Of a stretch of 29,976 bases of DNA, positions 8,045-15,746 are shown one piece after another. The stretch's first letter is position 1. Each line of letters opens with the position of its first letter. Source of the stretch: Finegoldia magna_J (GTDB lineage Bacteria; Bacillota; Clostridia; Tissierellales; Peptoniphilaceae); NCBI RefSeq assembly GCF_002243175.1, contig NZ_NDYF01000014.1, forward strand, positions 1 through 29,976, in the 5' to 3' direction. The position numbers and the translations under genes were made by a program. Under the pieces are notes generated by a model. That model was not told the origin of the DNA and searched no databases. It saw nothing but the letters and a program-made list of their open reading frames with translations.

Positions 8045-8713
8045 TTATTTTTTACTATCATATTTTTCTAAAATAAATCCAAAAATTATTGTACCAAAAA
8101 CTAAAATTGGAATAATAGCAAATGGTTTAACATGGAAATGAATTAAAATCAATGCTAATACACTTGCGAATAATCCATATTTTAAATTTTTAATAGCTAT
8201 CATCCCGAACATTGCTCCAAAAATAGCTGGAGAAACGTATTCAAAAGCTTCAATAACGATTGGTGGAAAAATTGACATTAGAGTTGCTCCACCAAAAGCT
8301 GCGATACTTACAACAATAATATTTGTTACAATGCTTCCCGCAATCCCTATAGTAGAAACAAGTTCTGCTTTTTTTGTTCCTGGTTGAACTCCTAATGACT
8401 CTTGTGCTATTGCAGCACATGGTATTCTAACATTTGATATGTTACCTGATAAACAAACCATATATGTTCCTGGCAAGCCAACCATTGGAAAATAAGAAAT
8501 AGGTTCTATAATTGCGTAAATTCCGTATATTGAAGCTATCAATCCCCATCCTGTTAGGATGTCATGTACAGACGGCAATGTGTGATATACAAGCCATACA
8601 ACTAATGAAGGTATAAAACACAATGGGATAGCTAATAAATTAGTCAATCTACCATATTTTATTATAGGTTTTGTAAATTCTTGCTCGTATTTTTTTAAAT
8701 CATAATTTTCCAT
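8045..8713 (-). CDS. Small integral membrane protein, partner of the DUF5058 protein
   Basis: A 222-residue protein with about six membrane segments, for example near 25-45, 55-80, 115-140, 150-172 and 190-215. The N-terminal 20 residues are charged and cytoplasmic-looking. A short segment near 83-105 holds GLPGTYMVCLSGN, rich in small residues and likely functional. I do not recognise a named transporter family. Its start is one base past the stop of the DUF5058 gene, behind AGGGGTG, and it precedes the M20 hydrolase. The tight pairing suggests that the two membrane proteins form one permease. Transport is an inference from context. Confidence 0.8.
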   Translation of the reverse strand: MENYDLKKYEQEFTKPIIKYGRLTNLLAIPLCFIPSLVVWLVYHTLPSVHDILTGWGLIASIYGIYAIIEPISYFPMVGLPGTYMVCLSGNISNVRIPCAAIAQESLGVQPGTKKAELVSTIGIAGSIVTNIIVVSIAAFGGATLMSIFPPIVIEAFEYVSPAIFGAMFGMIAIKNLKYGLFASVLALILIHFHVKPFAIIPILVFGTIIFGFILEKYDSKK

Positions 8714-8714
8714 A

Positions 8715-9446
8715 TTACACCCCTAGAAACATTTTCTTAAAGATTACAGCAACCATCATCGCAAGTATCATTGCAACTCCTAGACCATATTCTTTGAATT
8801 TTGGATATTTTTTGCTTATAGATTCAAATAAAATCATAAAACAAAAACCTGAAATAGCCGCTACCATGAATGGAACTTTTTTTGTGTCAAATAGACCAGG
8901 ATAAATTTGATTAAAACATAAGTACCCAAATGCACCACACATAGCCGCTACCATGATAATACTAAGTCTTTTTGGATTTCCCTTAGAAACCTTTGCTGAT
9001 AAAATTTCTAATTTATCAGCCAATAGTCCTGAACTAAGTAACCAAGCACTACCATTTAACGCCATAACCCATGTTGCATTTGCAAAATTAAGTATATTAT
9101 AATCTGGACTAGTCAAATTTATTCCTTGTGCTTGTGCCGCCATTTGACTAGCTGCAAGTTCAGTAGGAGCTGCTCCGATTATCGATAATCTCATCCAAGC
9201 AAGCGGTCCTCCTATTACTGCCATTAATCCTAACATAACAACAAATACACCTAGAGCAGGACCAATCGCTGAAGTTGCCCCTATTTTAAATGCTCTGTTT
9301 GCCTCTTCGTCGCTAAGTCCAACAATTGGTCCAGCTTTTTTTGCTTTTTTGTAAAAGATAAACGCTTGTACTACTACAGCTACTGCAACAGGCATAGTCG
9401 ATAACCATAGAATTGCTGAATTAGCAACATTCAAATACTCTTTCAT
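8715..9446 (-). CDS. DUF5058-type membrane protein (putative permease subunit)
   Basis: A 243-residue protein with about six hydrophobic segments and a short charged loop after the first one (YKKAKKAGP, about 32-40). It resembles the uncharacterised DUF5058 family, which is recalled as occurring beside peptidases in anaerobic Firmicutes. The loop containing LSDEEANRAFKIGATSAIGP (about 44-63) and the small-residue-rich third segment are the parts most likely to line a pore. First gene of the operon, with AAGGAG before the ATG and a good promoter at 9512-9540. It probably works with the next membrane protein, and the M20 hydrolase would process what is imported. No ATPase or binding protein is encoded nearby, so it would have to be a secondary carrier or channel. 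Confidence 0.8.
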   Translation of the reverse strand: MKEYLNVANSAILWLSTMPVAVAVVVQAFIFYKKAKKAGPIVGLSDEEANRAFKIGATSAIGPALGVFVVMLGLMAVIGGPLAWMRLSIIGAAPTELAASQMAAQAQGINLTSPDYNILNFANATWVMALNGSAWLLSSGLLADKLEILSAKVSKGNPKRLSIIMVAAMCGAFGYLCFNQIYPGLFDTKKVPFMVAAISGFCFMILFESISKKYPKFKEYGLGVAMILAMMVAVIFKKMFLGV

Positions 9447-9470
9447 AATTCTCTACTCCTTTCTTTTTCA

Positions 9471-9500
9471 GATACCATTCATTATTATGAATACGATATC
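9471..9500 (-). promoter_or_regulatory. Inverted repeat in the leader of the DUF5058 operon
   Basis: GATACCATTCAT (9471-9482) faces ATGAATACGATATC (9487-9500). It lies between the promoter and the first ribosome site and could be an operator or an mRNA hairpin. No known regulator motif is recognised. Confidence 0.4.
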
Positions 9501-9511
9501 CTTATGTTTTT

Positions 9512-9540
9512 ATTATACCACTTATATTTTTACTTGTAAA
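9512..9540 (-). promoter_or_regulatory. Sigma-A promoter of the DUF5058/M20 operon
   Basis: Minus strand: -35 TTTACA (9535-9540), 17-base spacer, -10 TATAAT (9512-9517). The rest of the 350-base gap (9541-9749) is very A/T-rich and I see no gene in it. Confidence 0.78.
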
Positions 9541-9749
9541 TAGAAAAATTTTATTGCAAAAAATATTGCTATTATTTATAGTCAAAAAATATTAGTGTTT
9601 TTTTAATAGTTTTAATTTTATAATATATTATTACAATAATTAAACGACAATAAATTAGAAGTAATTTATATAAACGTTAAATCAAAAAATAATAAGTATT
9701 CAACAATAACTTCTATTTGGATGATTTATATGAATTTTAAAATAAAAAA

Positions 9750-9777
9750 GGATGCAACTTATAAAAAGTTTGCATCC
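9750..9777 (-). terminator. Terminator of the second M20 gene
   Basis: GGATGCAACTT (9750-9760) pairs with AAGTTTGCATCC (9766-9777) with one bulge. On the minus strand it is followed by TTTTTT. It lies about 20 bases after the gene stop. Confidence 0.82.
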
Positions 9778-9796
9778 ATCGCAAAAAATCCCCCTA

Positions 9797-10981
9797 TTAT
9801 TTTTCGTTTAAATACTTCAATGCAACTGCACCCATGGCTTTTGCTGCAATGATCATAGAATCTTCATTTATTGTGAATTTTGGATGGTGATGTGGATATG
9901 CTTTGCCATCTGGCTTTGCACCAATATAGAAGAAACTTGCCGGAATTACTTGTGAATAATACGAGAAGTCTTCTGATTGTGCTTGTGGACCGCAATCTTC
10001 AACACCAACAACTTCAGGAATATTTGCTTCTGTTACAGCATCAACTACAAGTTGTGTCATCTCATCGTCATTCATCAACACTGGATAATCATTTTTGTAA
10101 TCCAATTCGATTTCACAACTATACGCCTTTTCCAATCCTTCGCAAATATTTCTAACTTCTTGTTCTATAAGTACTCTTGCATCATCAGACATGCATCTAA
10201 CGTCTCCTTCAAGAGTTACTGAGTCTTTGATGATATTAAATTGACCCTTACCATCGAATGAACCAATAGTTACAACGCCTGGAGTCATTGGATTTAATCT
10301 TCTGGAAACTATAGTTTGCAAACTCATAACCAAATTACTAGCGATAACGATAGCATCATTTGCTTCGTGAGGAGCAGCGCCGTGTCCACCAGTTCCCTTT
10401 ACTGTCGCAACGAATTTCGCACGAGCTTGTTGTGTATGTCCTTTGTGGTAATATACTTTTCCAAAATCCAATTGACTCATAACGTGACAACCGAAAATAT
10501 TGTCAACGCCATCCAAAACGCCATCTTTAATCATAAAACTTGATCCTCCTGGTGGCATTTCTTCTGCTGGTTGGTGAATGATTACAATTTTACCAGAAAA
10601 ATCATCCTTCATTTCTACCAAACAATCTGCCAAAGTCATCATATATGCAGTGTGTGCATCGTGACCACAAGCATGCATTACGCCCTTGTTTTTAGAAGCA
10701 TAATCAAGACCAGTATCTTCTGTGATTGGAAGCGCATCAAAGTCTGCCCTCAAAGCTACAGTCTTTCCTGGCTTACCAGAGTCAATCGTAACCTTTATTC
10801 CATATCCTCCGATATTTTTTTCAACTTTTACATCATTGTTATTTTCATAGTGCTTGTAAATATATTCACTAGTTTCCTTTTCTTCATAAGAAAGTTCAGG
10901 ATGTTCGTGAAGCCATCTTCTGTCATTAAACATATCATCTTTCTTTGAATCAATCAAAGAAAATAATTTATCATAATTCAT
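9797..10981 (-). CDS. M20-family metal-dependent amidohydrolase (second copy)
   Basis: A second cytoplasmic M20D hydrolase, 394 residues from the chosen start. Numbered from that start, the metal site is His103-Ala-Cys105-Gly-His107-Asp-Ala-His110 with Gln137-Pro-Ala-Glu-Glu141, and there is a C-terminal HHHPKF in place of HNSRF. GTGGHG marks the dimerisation domain. An upstream in-frame ATG at 10997-10999 would add six residues. ATG 10979-10981 is preferred because AAAGGGGA sits seven bases before it, inside the would-be extension. It is alone between its own terminator and a gene-poor leader, unlike its operon-bound paralogue, and the two differ at many sites. This suggests different substrates. 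Confidence 0.92.
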   Translation of the reverse strand: MNYDKLFSLIDSKKDDMFNDRRWLHEHPELSYEEKETSEYIYKHYENNNDVKVEKNIGGYGIKVTIDSGKPGKTVALRADFDALPITEDTGLDYASKNKGVMHACGHDAHTAYMMTLADCLVEMKDDFSGKIVIIHQPAEEMPPGGSSFMIKDGVLDGVDNIFGCHVMSQLDFGKVYYHKGHTQQARAKFVATVKGTGGHGAAPHEANDAIVIASNLVMSLQTIVSRRLNPMTPGVVTIGSFDGKGQFNIIKDSVTLEGDVRCMSDDARVLIEQEVRNICEGLEKAYSCEIELDYKNDYPVLMNDDEMTQLVVDAVTEANIPEVVGVEDCGPQAQSEDFSYYSQVIPASFFYIGAKPDGKAYPHHHPKFTINEDSMIIAAKAMGAVALKYLNEK

Positions 10982-11036
10982 ATAAAATTCCCCTTTCATA
11001 GTAGTATATATACCCTATTTTTGATGAAAAGTATCC

Positions 11037-11095
11037 GCTTAGGATTTTAAAATTTAATTGTATACTGATTCGAAAACATAAATAAAGTCCTAAGC
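11037..11095. promoter_or_regulatory. Long-loop inverted repeat upstream of the second M20 gene
   Basis: GCTTAGGA (11037-11044) and TCCTAAGC (11088-11095) are perfect complements across a 43-base A/T-rich loop. There is no U tract, so it is not an ordinary terminator. It could be an operator pair or a leader structure for the M20 gene, or the processed end of the small gene upstream. Confidence 0.4.
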
Positions 11096-11136
11096 CGTTA
11101 AATCACTCAGCCTAAAATCATTACCTAAGTTTAGTT

Positions 11137-11346
11137 TTACAATTCACTAATTTTATCCAATATGCTTTCTGCAAGTTTCCCATCTTTAGTTATATTGTAA
11201 TTTTTATCAAATCCATTAACTTTAAGAAATTTAGAAATCACATCTTCTATCCTTATTATATCTTCGATATTTAAGTTATTGATTCCTTCCAATTTTAAAT
11301 CTTCTAATAATTTAATTTCATCTTCAGTAAATATCTTTTCTATCAT
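11137..11346 (-). CDS. Small acidic helical protein of unknown function
   Basis: A 69-residue protein preceded by AAAGGAAGT seven bases before ATG. It is rich in Glu, Lys, Leu and Ile and looks all-helical, with no signal peptide, Cys or membrane segment. Residues 7-35 (FTEDEIKLLEDLKLEGINNL and onward) form alternating charged and hydrophobic turns. I do not recognise a family. The good ribosome site and natural codon use support a real gene. It could be a small adaptor or an antitoxin-like protein, but no partner gene adjoins it. Confidence 0.6.
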   Translation of the reverse strand: MIEKIFTEDEIKLLEDLKLEGINNLNIEDIIRIEDVISKFLKVNGFDKNYNITKDGKLAESILDKISEL

Positions 11347-11386
11347 TTTTACTTCCTTTAACTGTAAACTGGGGTTTTATTAGCCA

Positions 11387-11415
11387 TTTACTTTTTGTCT
11401 ACTTTATAGTATAAT
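11387..11415 (+). promoter_or_regulatory. Plus-strand promoter facing a gene-free region
   Basis: -35 TTTACT (11387-11392), 17-base spacer, -10 TATAAT (11410-11415). No plus-strand gene follows. The transcript would begin near 11422 and run through two hairpins, TTAAGCT/AGCTTAA (11437-11453) and AAAGATTT/AAATCTTT (11460-11485), antisense to the small minus-strand frame described next. Confidence 0.55.
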
Positions 11416-11449
11416 TTTTATAAGGTATTGGAGGTGTTAAGCTTAGAGC

Positions 11450-11572
11450 TTAATACCCTAAAGATTTCAGCAATTCTAAAATCTTTATAATTAAATCAAT
11501 AATAGGCGTTATGATTTTAATTATTTTTAAGGTTTTATAAATTGCTTTTTTTATTTTATTTCTATTATACAA
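11450..11572 (-). other. Small hydrophobic/cationic frame, possible toxin-like peptide or remnant
   Basis: A minus-strand frame of about 40 codons ends at TAA (11450-11452). It encodes an amphipathic stretch with TLKIIKIITPIIDLIIKILE, followed by LLKSLGY, typical in composition of small membrane-active peptides. The only upstream start is a TTG at 11570-11572, with no Shine-Dalgarno site and overlapping a TATAAT (11564-11569). Expression as read is therefore doubtful. Its 3' half is covered by the opposing promoter at 11387-11415. The rest of 11347-11678 holds nothing else. Confidence 0.3.
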
Positions 11573-11623
11573 TTTATTTCAAACTACCAAAACGTTGATA
11601 TAATAAAAATATAATAACATAAA

Positions 11624-11655
11624 AAATTACAGGCAATTTTCATTGCCTGTAATTT
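11624..11655 (-). terminator. Terminator of the metNIQ/metE-like operon
   Basis: A 14-bp perfect stem, AAATTACAGGCAAT against ATTGCCTGTAATTT (11642-11655), with a 4-base loop. On the minus strand it runs into TTTTTT. It lies 24 bases after the last gene of the operon. Confidence 0.88.
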
Positions 11656-11678
11656 ATAAAAATGAGATATATGATTAA

Positions 11679-12794
11679 TTATTTTCCCCAAACTTTTTCA
11701 GCTATTTTCTTAATGAGTTTTAGCTTTTCCCATTGTTGTTCAATCGTCAATATGTTTCCATTTTCGTTAGATGAGAATCCACATTGTGGGCTTAAACACA
11801 ACCTATCAAGAGAAATGAACTCTGCTGCTTTGTGAATTCTTGCAATTATTTCTTCTTCGTCTTCTAGTTCTCCTCTTTTTGATGTGATAAGTCCAAGAAC
11901 GACTTTTTTATCTCCTGAAACGTATTTTAATGGTTCAAATCCACCGGATCTTTCGTCATCGTATTCAAGATAGAACGCATCTACATTTTCTTGTGCAAAT
12001 AATATTTGTGCGATTTTGTCATATGCTCCTTTTGCTGCGTAAGTTGATTCGTAATTCCCTCTGCAAACGTGCGTTGTTATTGTCAAATCTTCTGGTCTAT
12101 CTTCAAGTGCTAAGTTGTTGATTCTCAAATATCTGTTAGCTTCGTCATCTAATGAAACTGATTCGCCGTATTTTCTGTTGATATAATCAGAATCTACTAA
12201 CATTCCCCATGTGCAATCGTCAAATTGTATATTTCTGCATCCTGCATCATACAAATCTTTGATAACTTGTTTGTAAGCCTTCGCAATATCTTGCTCCAAC
12301 TTTTCGTAATCTGGATAGATTTGTTTTGTAATTTCTGCATTATCTTCTCTGAATAATTCTACGATTAATTGCGCTGGTGCAGGTATTGTTTGCTTTGCTA
12401 TTGTATTGTCATCTTCAAATTGTTTTACGAATTTAAAATGTTCTACGAATGGATGATTTTCGCCTGTGATTTTTCCTTCAACTTGTACAGATGTGTGATA
12501 AGTTTCCTTACCATGGAAATAATATCCATGGTCAAGTTCAACTCTTTTTATTCCGTTAAGTCCCCAGAAGAAATCCAAATGCCAGCTTTTTCTTCTGAAT
12601 TCTCCATCAGTTATTACGTGATAGCCCAATTCCTTTTGTTTATCGATTAATTTTTTGATGCATTCATCTTCTATTTCTTTTAGTTCTTGTTTTGTGATTA
12701 TTTCTTTTTCGAAGTCCGTTCTAGCTTTCAGTAATTTTTCATCTCTCAAGAAACTTCCTACATAATCATATCTAAATGGTACGTGTAAACTCAT
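11679..12794 (-). CDS. MetE-like cobalamin-independent methionine synthase family protein (YxjG/YxjH type)
   Basis: Corresponds to the catalytic barrel of MetE alone, like B. subtilis YxjG/YxjH. These proteins are thought to make methionine from homocysteine with a methyl donor that is still debated. The 371 residues include the zinc ligands His242-Val-Cys244 (THVCRG) and Cys338 (SPQCGF). The N-terminal half of full MetE is missing, as usual for this subfamily. A TTG two codons upstream is possible, but AAGGGGGAG sits seven bases before the ATG at 12792-12794, so that start is chosen. Last gene of the T-box-controlled methionine operon, 24 bases after metQ, which supports a role in methionine supply. 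Confidence 0.9.
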   Translation of the reverse strand: MSLHVPFRYDYVGSFLRDEKLLKARTDFEKEIITKQELKEIEDECIKKLIDKQKELGYHVITDGEFRRKSWHLDFFWGLNGIKRVELDHGYYFHGKETYHTSVQVEGKITGENHPFVEHFKFVKQFEDDNTIAKQTIPAPAQLIVELFREDNAEITKQIYPDYEKLEQDIAKAYKQVIKDLYDAGCRNIQFDDCTWGMLVDSDYINRKYGESVSLDDEANRYLRINNLALEDRPEDLTITTHVCRGNYESTYAAKGAYDKIAQILFAQENVDAFYLEYDDERSGGFEPLKYVSGDKKVVLGLITSKRGELEDEEEIIARIHKAAEFISLDRLCLSPQCGFSSNENGNILTIEQQWEKLKLIKKIAEKVWGK

Positions 12795-12818
12795 TTTCAA
12801 TCTCCCCCTTAATGTTTT

Positions 12819-13661
12819 CTATTTTGCTGGTATTATTTCACCTTCAAATTTTTCTTCAATATATTTCTTAACTTCGTCTGATTGGAATGCTTCCAATACT
12901 TTCTTGTAAGTTTCGTTGTCTTTGTCTGCTTCTCTTGCTGCTATTACATTTGCAAATGGGTTTCCTTCAGCTTTTTCTGTCGCAATCGCATCTTTCTTTG
13001 GTGATAGGTTTGCTTCTAATGCGTAGTTTGAATTGATTACGGCAATTGCAGCGTCTTCGTATGCTCTTGGAATTGTTGCAGCTTCAACTGGTGTGAATTT
13101 CAAGTTCTTAGGATTTTCTGCAATGTCTTTTTCAGTAGCTTCCAATCCTGCATCAGCTTTTAATTTGATTACATTGTTTTCTTCCAATAATTTTAATGCT
13201 CTTGCTCCATTTGTAGCATCGTTTGGGATTATAACTTCATCTCCGTCTTTTAATTCATCAAGTGATTTGTAATTTTTAGAATAAACTCCCAATGGTTCGA
13301 TGTGAACTCCACCTAATGATACGATTTTTGTTCCTCTTTCTTTGTTGAAGTTTTCCAAGTAAGGAATGTGTTGGTAGAAGTTCAAGTCGATATCTTTTTC
13401 TTCAAGTGATGTGTTAGGTGTTACATAATCGTCAAATTCTTTGATTTCGAGTTCAATTCCATCTTTCGCCAAGATTTCTTTTGCTTTTTCTGCAATTTCT
13501 TTGTGAGGTGCTGGAGATACTCCAATTACAACCTTCTTGTTTTCTGTGCTTTGTGATTCTTGTTTTGCACTTTGTCCGTCTTCTTTTTTGCTTTCTTTTT
13601 TAGCACATGATGTTAATACCAATGCTAATGCCAATACTACTAATAAAATTTTCTTTTTCAT
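12819..13661 (-). CDS. metQ: Methionine ABC transporter substrate-binding lipoprotein MetQ
   Basis: The extracellular binding subunit of the MetNIQ importer, member of the NlpA family. The 280-residue precursor begins MKKKILLVVLALALVLTSCA: positive N-terminus, hydrophobic core and lipobox LTSC, so it is cleaved and lipid-anchored. The mature part shows NlpA features such as VVIGVSPAPHKEI near the start and the conserved DLNFYQHIPYLENF region. A GTG three codons upstream is in frame, but AGGAG overlaps it and is well spaced for the ATG at 13659-13661. It lies between metI and the MetE-like gene. The ligand is taken as methionine (D or L) because the operon carries a methionine-type T-box and metN with its NIL domain. 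Confidence 0.93.
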   Translation of the reverse strand: MKKKILLVVLALALVLTSCAKKESKKEDGQSAKQESQSTENKKVVIGVSPAPHKEIAEKAKEILAKDGIELEIKEFDDYVTPNTSLEEKDIDLNFYQHIPYLENFNKERGTKIVSLGGVHIEPLGVYSKNYKSLDELKDGDEVIIPNDATNGARALKLLEENNVIKLKADAGLEATEKDIAENPKNLKFTPVEAATIPRAYEDAAIAVINSNYALEANLSPKKDAIATEKAEGNPFANVIAAREADKDNETYKKVLEAFQSDEVKKYIEEKFEGEIIPAK

Positions 13662-13672
13662 TTTTACCACTC

Positions 13673-14329
13673 CTATATGTTTTTTTTGTTTAATTTATTT
13701 GAAATTTTTGTACCTGATATTTGTACAATTTCAACCAAGATTATAATTACAACTACTGCCCACAATAAAACTTCTGTGTTGAATCTGTCGTAGCCGTATC
13801 GTTTCGCCAAGGCTCCCAAGCCTCCTCCACCGATTGTTCCTGCCATTGCAGAATAACCAATCAATGTTATCATTAAGTTTGTTATTGCCAACACCAATTG
13901 TGGCAATGATTCTGGAATCAATACTTTTGTCAATATGTTAAAATTACTTGCTCCCATTGATTTGGACGCTTCGATGATTCCTCTGTCCACATTCAAGAAT
14001 TCTTGTTCGAATAATCTTGCCAAAAATGGAATTGCACCAACTGTTAATGGCACGATGGATGCTGATGTTCCTATTTTGGTTCCGACTATTAACTTGGATA
14101 ATGGAAGTAATACTATCATCAATATGATGAATGGAAATGATCTTGTAATATTAACTATGACATCCAACACTGCGTATAGTTTTGGTTTGGGATTAAGTCC
14201 CGACTGTCCAGTTGTGTATAAAATAAGTGCCAATGGAAGGCCAAATAAAATTGTGAAAAACGTACTAACTAAAATCATGTACAATGTTTCGCCTGTTGCT
14301 TCTAATACCAAATTTAGTAAATTATCCAT
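13673..14329 (-). CDS. metI: Methionine ABC transporter permease MetI
   Basis: The 218-residue membrane subunit with five predicted helices, the usual MetI size. The coupling EAA loop reads EASKSMGASNFNILTKVLIP (about 119-138), where it meets the MetN ATPase. Its ATG shares its first base with the last base of the metN stop (TAATG), so translation is coupled. metQ follows 11 bases after its stop. The order N-I-Q matches the methionine importers of other bacteria. Confidence 0.95.
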   Translation of the reverse strand: MDNLLNLVLEATGETLYMILVSTFFTILFGLPLALILYTTGQSGLNPKPKLYAVLDVIVNITRSFPFIILMIVLLPLSKLIVGTKIGTSASIVPLTVGAIPFLARLFEQEFLNVDRGIIEASKSMGASNFNILTKVLIPESLPQLVLAITNLMITLIGYSAMAGTIGGGGLGALAKRYGYDRFNTEVLLWAVVVIIILVEIVQISGTKISNKLNKKNI

Positions 14330-15333
14330 TATTTAACCTCCTCTACTCTAATATCATTTTCTGTCAAAAAGTCTTTTGCTTTTTGTATGTTTTCCTTCTG
14401 TCCGATAAGTTCAACCACTGTGTATCCAACTCCAGTGGATTGAAGTTTGTTGATATTTCCAGATATTATACTAAAATCTATTCCGGAAATTCTCGCTGCT
14501 TGTGATAATAATGGTTTGTTGTAGGATTTCTTGGAATAAGTTAATCTAACGACATCTCCCTTAAAATCGTCAGTTATTATCTCTTCTTCGTCTTCTTCGA
14601 CAAGTTTTCTAATAAAGTTTCTAGTAACATCTGTTTTTGGATTTTTGAATAATTCTTCTACAGAATTTTCTTCGATGATTTTTCCATTTTCCATCACTGC
14701 TATTCTGTCACAGATGTCTTTTGCAACTTCCATTTGATGAGTTATCATTATTATCGTCGTTTTGTATTTGTCTACTGATTTTCTCAAAATCTCCAAAACT
14801 TGTTGAGTGTTTTGTGGGTCAAGTGCGCTTGTAGATTCATCTGACAAAATCACTTTAGGATTTGTGGATAATGCTCTTGCAATCGCAACTCTTTGTTTTT
14901 GTCCACCGGATAATTGGCTAGGATAGCTTTTTGCTCTGTCTCTAAGTCCAATGAAATCCAATAATTCGTTAACTCTTTTTTCTATTTCATTCTTTGGAAT
15001 GTTTTGAAGCTTCAATGGATAAGCAATATTTTCGTAGACATTTTTTTGATTAAATAAATTAAAATGTTGGAAAATCATGCTGATTTCTTTTCTTGCCTCC
15101 AATAATTCCTTTTCTTTCAATGATGTTATGTCGACATCATCGATAACAACTTTGCCGCTTGTAGGTTCTTCCAATCTGTTCAGAAGTCTTACAAGTGTTG
15201 ATTTGCCAGCTCCTGACAAACCAATTATTCCGTAAATTTCACCTCTATCTACTTTGAAACTTACATCATCAACTGCATTAAATTCTTTCTCACTTGTATT
15301 AAAAGTTTTCTTCAAATTTAATACTTCAATCAT
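14329..15333 (-). CDS. metN: Methionine ABC transporter ATP-binding protein MetN
   Basis: The energy-coupling subunit of the methionine importer, 334 residues. Walker A is GLSGAGKST at 38-46, the signature LSGGQKQR at 141-148, and Walker B ends SDE at 164-166. The last 80 or so residues form the NIL domain, which in E. coli MetN binds methionine and inhibits transport when the pool is high. First gene of the operon, directly behind the T-box terminator, with AGGTGAG before the ATG. It is therefore controlled both at transcription by uncharged tRNA and, probably, by ligand binding to NIL. Confidence 0.96.
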   Translation of the reverse strand: MIEVLNLKKTFNTSEKEFNAVDDVSFKVDRGEIYGIIGLSGAGKSTLVRLLNRLEEPTSGKVVIDDVDITSLKEKELLEARKEISMIFQHFNLFNQKNVYENIAYPLKLQNIPKNEIEKRVNELLDFIGLRDRAKSYPSQLSGGQKQRVAIARALSTNPKVILSDESTSALDPQNTQQVLEILRKSVDKYKTTIIMITHQMEVAKDICDRIAVMENGKIIEENSVEELFKNPKTDVTRNFIRKLVEEDEEEIITDDFKGDVVRLTYSKKSYNKPLLSQAARISGIDFSIISGNINKLQSTGVGYTVVELIGQKENIQKAKDFLTENDIRVEEVK

Positions 15334-15360
15334 AATCTCACCTCATTTTTATAATAAAAA

Positions 15361-15660
15361 AAGCCCTTATGTGACATTCATCACATAAGGGCGAATATAT
15401 CCGCGTTACCACCTTATTTTTAAATACATATATACAAATATACAAATATGCATTTTCTCATTGTTCAGTACGTATTCATACCTAGCACAAGATATCGGAT
15501 GCAACCGGAAAAGTTTAAAAGCAAATGCTATTCGACTTTTCTAACTCCAAGACCATTTTCAACAACTATTCTTTATCTCATTCCACCAAACTGAGACTCT
15601 CTGTAAAAGCATTCGTTGCATACTCTTCTTATCAACGTTAATGTTTATTCATTTAGCTTA
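15361..15660 (-). promoter_or_regulatory. Methionine-type T-box riboswitch leader
   Basis: On the minus strand the T-box core GGTGGTAACGCGG lies at 15401-15413, ahead of a terminator with arms 15363-15374 and 15381-15392 and a U7 tail. Upstream, Stem I shows AGAGAG and GGTGGAA, and the specifier region reads GAAAATGGTC with AUG at 15554-15556. Uncharged tRNA-Met would bind the AUG and stabilise the antiterminator, turning on metNIQ and the MetE-like gene. The specifier assignment is by position and agrees with the operon content. A plus-strand open frame overlapping the 5' part is a shadow. Confidence 0.93.
15363..15392 (-). terminator. Regulated terminator of the T-box leader
   Basis: GCCCTTATGTGA and TCACATAAGGGC form a perfect 12-bp stem with a 6-base loop, followed on the minus strand by seven U. 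The 5' arm is also needed by the antiterminator, which makes the two structures exclusive. Confidence 0.92.
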
Positions 15661-15667
15661 TGGATAT

Positions 15668-15696
15668 ATAATACACGCTCAAAAATCTTTTGTCAA
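15668..15696 (-). promoter_or_regulatory. Sigma-A promoter of the methionine operon
   Basis: Minus strand: -35 TTGACA (15691-15696), 17-base spacer, -10 TATTAT (15668-15673). The T-box leader begins about 8 bases downstream. Confidence 0.88.
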
Positions 15697-15746
15697 GCTT
15701 TTTTTGAAATTATTTTGAAAAAAATTTTTACAAACATTATTTTCCA

